From Adineta vaga (Eukaryota > Rotifera): a stretch of 64,000 bases of DNA. Of the stretch, positions 59,282 to 64,000 are shown in pieces. A program made the position numbers and the translations under genes. A model generated the notes under the pieces. It was not told where the DNA came from and did no database searches. It was given only the letters and a program-made list of their open reading frames with translations. The DNA is taken from contig CP075493.1 of the NCBI GenBank assembly GCA_021613535.1, positions 14,508,001-14,572,000 of the forward strand, given 5' to 3'. Numbering within the stretch: the stretch's first letter is position 1; each line of letters starts with the position of its first letter.

Positions 59282-59343
59282 TGTTGAGGGTCTGGGTGTT
59301 GGATACTAAAATATACACCCATACTCACACCCTCAAGATATAG
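59282..59343. repeat. G-rich fold-back element (copy 3)
   Basis: TTGAGGGTCTGGGTGTTGG pairs with ACACCCATACTCACACCCTCAA around an A/T loop: the cleanest of the three hairpins. Confidence 0.6.
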
Positions 59344-59574
59344 CTAGTTCTTATTTTAGTTATTGTTTTTTCACTTGAAAAACCTTTCATATCACGTAAA
59401 TAATATCATTCTATGACACATTATAAGCAAAATACTTTACTTTCAAAGATTTCTTCTGAATCTTTATTTGATTGTGATATTATTGAAAGAAATGACTCAA
59501 ATGAAATCTATTTTATTTGTCTTAATTATAATCTAAGGGAAAACTCATGTAAAATAATAGAAAAACAAATTCTT

Positions 59575-62048
59575 CTAATGTTTTATTAAAAGACGAGCTT
59601 TTAATGCTTGAATACCATCAAGAATTTTCTTTTGATGTTCTTCATTACGAATTCCAAACTCAATAAGAGTATTTAATCCAACATATGAAAATAATCCAAA
59701 TCCATCAATTTTTTCTTTTCGAAAACGTTCAACATAACTCTTGTAATTTATTCCAAATGATTCGATCCAATAGCAAACATCACTGTTCGTCCATTTAGCT
59801 AAGTTCCCTCCTTGATATAATGCTAAAAATAAACAAAAAAAAACAATGTTGACATTTTTCACATTTAGCTTACATCTATTAATAGAAAAAACGTTTTCAT
59901 GTGAATGAGAAGAAAATTTTGTTTCATTCGTCAAGCGAGTCTCCTGTTTTCGGCCATATCCATAATCATTTCCATGATAAATATTAGGTTGATAATTTAC
60001 TGGAACAGTACGCATATTATCAGATTGATAAGTGGATTCATTTTTAACTAAACTAGTGTACTGAACAGGTAAAGTAATTGGATATTGAATGACATTTTCT
60101 TCGATTTCAGGAGAATTTAATCGTCTGTTATATTCTTCCCGGGTTGATTTAAAATCATTAACTCGAATATTTGATTCTCCTAAAGATCGTAGTGGCTCTG
60201 GTGACGTTTTTATTTCTTCAAACGCTTGTTTAGGTTCTTCTAATTTTGTTTGAAATTCTCTCGATGATGATGATTGTGATGGTAATACAACATCTTCTAA
60301 TCTTGATGTAATTCCTGTTGCTGCTGATGCGAGTGTTTTAAATGATACATCTGGTTCTTCTCTTGAAGATTTTGATATTTCAAATGTTGGTTCAAGGTCA
60401 TTGGATGTTAATTTGGGTTCTTCAGATGATGAATATATCTCTTCATATATTGGTTTAGATTGAGTAGCTGATAGATTGAAATTTGTAAACGACGATTTTG
60501 ATTCGTCGTTTGGTGATTCAGGTTCTTCAATTATGGGCTGTGATTCTTGTGATGTTGGTTTGAATTCTGAAGTTTGTATTGTTGGCTCATCGAATAATGG
60601 TTCTGTCTTCTCGAATGTTATTATGGGCTCGTCAAATGATAGTTTAGGTTCTTCAGTTGTTGCGTTTGCCTGTGTCAATGGGAGCTGTAATTCTTCTTCA
60701 GATGATCGAAGTTCTTTCGTTGGTACCTCTGGTTCGATTGATGGCTGTCGTTTTTCGGTTGTTGTTTCTGTTTCTTCTAATGTTGTCTTCACTTTTGCAG
60801 ATGATGATTCTAGTTCTTCTGGTACAGTTTCTGGCTCTGTTATTCTTGATGCTATCTCTGGTAATGTAGTCATAAATTTTGAAAGAATTGGTATCGTTTT
60901 AAAGTTTGATTTTGATTCTGAATTCCATTCTTCACCTTGATAAGCAATCCATTTACTTAAAGTTTCAAGAAATTTTTTTGCATAAATTTTTTCTGTCCAT
61001 TTTTGAGGAAGGTTTTGAAAACCATAATAAGCTCCGGCTAATTGTCCATAAATAGCTGCTGTTGTATCAGTATCATCACCAAGATTAACAGCGGCACAAG
61101 CACCTTTTTCAAATGAATCACCATCAGACCAAAAAGCCCAAAGAGCAGCTTCAAGTGCATTAACAATATAACCTTTTCCTCGAATACCTTCATCATAACC
61201 TCCTTCTTTCTGATACGATCCTTTTGCTATATCTAAAATATCTGGATGGAGTTCATCATCTTGAAACCAATTCTTATGCTTGGAATAAAATTCTTTATCA
61301 AGTAATTGTTCTTTTGTTTCTCCATGAAGTGCAGCAACAATTAATGCACCATAATATCGACATGCATCGTAAGCTTTTTTATCACCATGAGTAATTTGTC
61401 CACTTATGCCTGAATACAAAACAGCTTTAATTTGATGTTTATAAAAGAATAATGGAACAGGTGTAAGACGCATTAAAGCTCCATTACCAGCAACACCATC
61501 TTCACTACAGAATATATCAAATTCTTTTATAAATTCATTATCAGATAAATAATCCATTTGTTCGAAAGGAATATTTTTATCTTTTGCAAAATTGTGTTGT
61601 CTTTTTTCAAATTCCTCGATTGATTGTCGTGTAGCTGCACCAATATCAAAGCATGTTCCTGTTGAAGACATATATCCATGTCGATACCACCATTTATAAC
61701 GAACTAATTGATCATATGGAACAAAATCAGCACGAGCAATTAATGAATTTGCTAAACATAATGCCATTGATGTATCATCTGTAAACTAAAAGAAAAGTAA
61801 GTAGAAAATTAGTCTTATAAATAAAATGTCATGTTGATTCGGTAGAAATAAAATATATGACATACTTGTCCTATTTCTAAACCCCAAGTTCCACCACCAT
61901 GAAGATCATCAACAGGATGTTGAACTAAATAATCTCTTGGTCGAAATTCAACATGAGCGCCAAGCGCATCACCGACAGCCATTCCAAATATTGAACCTTG
62001 AATACGATCGAAAATCTCTTGTGAATAATTTTTATGTGGATCTTTCAT
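59575..62048 (-). CDS. ADP-ribosylglycohydrolase (DraG/ARH family) with C-terminal SAM domain
   Basis: Exons 62048-61866 and 61785-59575; the second includes a 51-nt intron at 59873-59823 (phase 1), so the protein is about 780 residues, or 797 if the intron is kept. The ARH fold is clear: GSIFGMAVGDALGAHVEFRP, FTDDTSMALCLANSL (first Mg ligands), GNGALMRLTPVPLFF, SGQITHGDKKAYDACRYYGA and VNLGDDTDTTAAIYGQLAGAYYG (second Mg motif). It is expected to remove ADP-ribose from proteins or related conjugates. A Pro/Glu/Ser/Thr-rich linker of about 250 residues with recurrent EEP units precedes a SAM domain (WTNSDVCYWIESFGINYKSY, EKIDGFGLFSYVGLNTLIEFGI). SAM may polymerise or target the enzyme. The start is the first good ATG before the domain. 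Confidence 0.85.
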
Positions 62049-62139
62049 TTCGTTTTCAAGTTCATTTGGCTTTTTTATTGTCTGTTTTTTATCATCAAGA
62101 TATTGACAATCAAGCCATGATTTATCTATAGCGAATATA

Positions 62140-62454
62140 TCAATATAATTCACATTGTCCTACACGAATGATCTTACCTGTTTGAAATTGACAAGCCGTC
62201 GAATTTGTTTCCATTGATGATCCTATTTATTTAAAAAAAAACAAAGTTCTCAAACTGAATATTTGAAATAAATTACCATAAGAATCATCTGATGTTATTT
62301 CCACTGGAGAATGAGATTCCGGTTCAGTATGTGATACTAATTTTTCACTATGTTCATTATTAAAAGAAGAATCTACTGATGATGTTTCATATTCGAATCC
62401 TTTTTGTATAGATTGAATATCACTAATGGAATTCTCATCAGCAGAATTTGCCAT
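62140..62454 (-). CDS. Short acidic frame upstream of the ARH gene (unresolved 5' exons)
   Basis: ATG at 62454 opens an acidic Ser/Glu-rich sequence (ENSISDIQSIQKGFEYETSS). A 54-nt intron (62276-62223) joins it in phase 1 to SSMETNSTACQFQTGKIIRV and a TGA at 62140. It ends 91 bases before the ARH start. It may be a separate small gene, an upstream reading frame, or mis-joined 5' exons of ARH; joining straight to ARH would need an 18-nt intron. Confidence 0.35.
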
Positions 62455-63588
62455 ATCAAACTTATCTGAAGAAAAGATACAGTTATATTGAGAAACAACG
62501 TGGTATTAAATAATATTAATATAATAAATATATGTGATAAGATTTGTTTTATTTGCATAGGTTAGACGACGAGTAATATAAGAATAGACGAGAATTTTTT
62601 GATAAAAACAACTTCATTCATATTCATGTCACTACATGTAAATAAAAGTGAAATATTCTTTGATAGAAATTCTTGGTGGTATATGATCATAAAGACTTAG
62701 ACAACGAAAACTTTTATACAAGGATTACATAACCTTCACTGTTCTACTTTGATCAAGATAAAATAATTGAAAACAATAATATTTCATTTGAATGAAGAGA
62801 AAAAATTCTTACAAATGTGAATAGTCGTTGAAATAAAAATGAGATTAATCGTTAATCTTTTGTGGTTAAATATTGTTTGCTCTAGACGACTGATTATTTG
62901 AATAAAACAATGAAATTTCATTTTGAAGAGAGCTAAAAAAGACTACTGTAATAATACATGTTTTACCATTTTATTTTTCTTTCATTTTTTTTCAACAGTA
63001 ATAAAAACACTTCAATAAAAATAATCTTTCATTAGACGTACGAGACGAATCATCGAAAATCTCAAGAGAATATATGAAGAAGAAAAAAAACTATTGACAT
63101 TAAAGAAAGAGAAAGAGAAGTAAAGACATGTCTCTTTTTTTTCAACAGATGAATTTTTCTTTTCAGCCAAAAGAAACGAACAAAAATATAAAGAATGTGT
63201 TTTCGATTACCGTCTGAATAAATACAATTATTTGATTAAAATTCCAATGAGGTTTTTTTTTCTTGATCAAAAATAAACTTTCATAAAAAAAAGAGTTTGT
63301 TTTTTTGCATCATATTCTTTTAATTTAATAATCTTAATCAAAGACGAAACTTTTACTCGATGCTCAAAATTTGCATGAAATTGTTAATCATTGTATTCGA
63401 TTAGAATTGAATTTCTGAAACAATATGTTTTATTAGAAAAGAATTTTGAAGATTAAAAACGTAACTAATAGAACTTTTTTGTTGACTTGAATGTAAAAGA
63501 AAGACTATATCTTATCTTTATCTAAAGAACTTTCGATTGTCTATTTTCTCATTTGTATGAAATCTAGAGATTTTTGTTGTTGCATCAA
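62455..63588. other. Intergenic
   Basis: Divergent spacer, strongly A/T-rich with poly-purine runs. No gene seen. A 5'-UTR intron acceptor (TTTTCTTCAG) may lie at 62465-62475 on the minus strand. Confidence 0.4.
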
Positions 63589-64000
63589 ATGTATTTAAAA
63601 TTCGTTGTTTATGTTATATATTTGATATTCATTGAAAATTGTTCAACAATAAAAGATATTGAATATGAACAAGTCATAAGTGATCGTTATCTATATTCAA
63701 TAAATCGAAATCAATCAAATTATTGGAATATATTACCTGATATTCGATCATCATGGCAAGTTTGTTCATTACCACAATATCATCATCAATCGAATGAAGG
63801 TGTTTGGTTATTTATTCAACGAGAGAAACAAGAAAATCTTTATCAGATGTCTTTTTTTTCAATATTTAAGAATGGAACATTAAATATTCTATCGAATATT
63901 GAAATTGAAAATAATCAAACATATTTCGTTACTTCACATGATGAAACGACGAAAGAAAAATATACTGGTGCATTAATAACTTTAAATAAAATTCAATTAA
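63589..64000 (+). CDS. Secreted protein of unknown function, 5' part only
   Basis: ATG at 63589 starts an open frame of 137 codons running off the window end without a stop. The N-terminus MYLKFVVYVIYLIFIENCS is a signal peptide with a plausible cleavage after it. The following text is hydrophilic and evenly spread (DIEYEQVISDRYLYSINRNQ, NYWNILPDIRSSWQVCS, EGVWLFIQREKQENLYQMSF) with a possible N-glycosylation site (NGT). It may be an extracellular beta-rich domain. Family not recognised; the rest lies outside. Confidence 0.55.
   Translation, partial: MYLKFVVYVIYLIFIENCSTIKDIEYEQVISDRYLYSINRNQSNYWNILPDIRSSWQVCSLPQYHHQSNEGVWLFIQREKQENLYQMSFFSIFKNGTLNILSNIEIENNQTYFVTSHDETTKEKYTGALITLNKIQL

Noticed and set aside
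59823-59873. Transmembrane helix in the ARH protein
   Set aside because: The hydrophobic codons lie within a 51-nt intron with good borders.
60476-60940. Plus-strand 154-codon frame
   Set aside because: It is the antisense of the EEP-rich linker of the ARH-SAM gene; its Ser/Asp-rich text is a mirror of that low complexity.
62160-62177. 18-nt intron linking the upstream acidic frame to ARH
   Set aside because: Far below any plausible spliceosomal intron length and out of phase with the preceding exon.

Overview
The window is AT-rich eukaryotic DNA (about 70% A+T by eye) with compact genes, introns mostly 50-65 nt with GT/AG borders, polyadenylation-like AATAAA sites, a nuclear tRNA-Asp and gene families typical of bdelloid rotifers: multiplied F-box/LRR genes, NHL-repeat and FG-GAP/VCBS proteins, rhodopsin-like receptors, decayed mariner and hAT elements, and bacterial-type enzymes. 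I infer a bdelloid rotifer (Adineta/Rotaria-like). No marker in the window proves this.

Layout. 0-3.6 kb: an LRAT/NlpC-like protein, a fatty-acid-binding protein and a C1A peptidase. 5.4-6.8 kb: a secreted FG-GAP/VCBS protein on the minus strand. 7.6-11.8 kb: three tandem copies of a two-pass cysteine-rich membrane module; copies 1 and 2 splice in frame into one protein. 11.9-15.2 kb: a fold-back element, a GPCR relic and another coding relic. 15.3-17.4 kb: a complete nine-exon antiquitin (ALDH7A1) gene on the minus strand. 17.8-25 kb: mostly relics (NHL, GATase-like, F-box, PAN/apple) around an intact SnoaL-like gene. 26.7-29.7 kb: a five-exon gene of unknown function whose large intron hosts a fold-back element. 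30.8 kb: tRNA-Asp(GUC).

31-35 kb: a coiled-coil gene, a decayed gene duplicated from 23 kb and an F-box gene with a broken 3' end. 35.5-39 kb: mitochondrial acyl carrier protein, a formimidoylglutamase-type ureohydrolase and a DUF4139 protein. 41.4-42.6 kb: a four-exon opsin; its 3' end together with the DUF4139 3' end is duplicated. 44.2 kb: a DXD glycosyltransferase. 47.6-49.7 kb: a secreted protein built from near-identical 324-nt exons in a 377/378-bp tandem array. 50.3-51.1 kb: an internally deleted mariner with TIRs and TA duplication, followed by a broken paralogue of the 18-kb gene and an F-box relic. 53.7-55.7 kb: a multi-exon pseudogene. 56.0-56.5 kb: a hAT-like MITE. 57.4-58.8 kb: a secreted Cys-rich/NHL gene with an 11-nt microexon. 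59.6-62.0 kb: an ADP-ribosylglycohydrolase fused to a SAM domain. 63.6 kb to the end: the start of another secreted protein.

The genes do not form one pathway; this looks like ordinary gene territory with much duplication and decay. The best leads for new biology are the exon-array secreted protein, the opsin with altered activation motifs, the fused tandem membrane modules, and a family of G-rich fold-backs. Exon borders were derived by hand from splice sites and reading frame; no transcript evidence was available.
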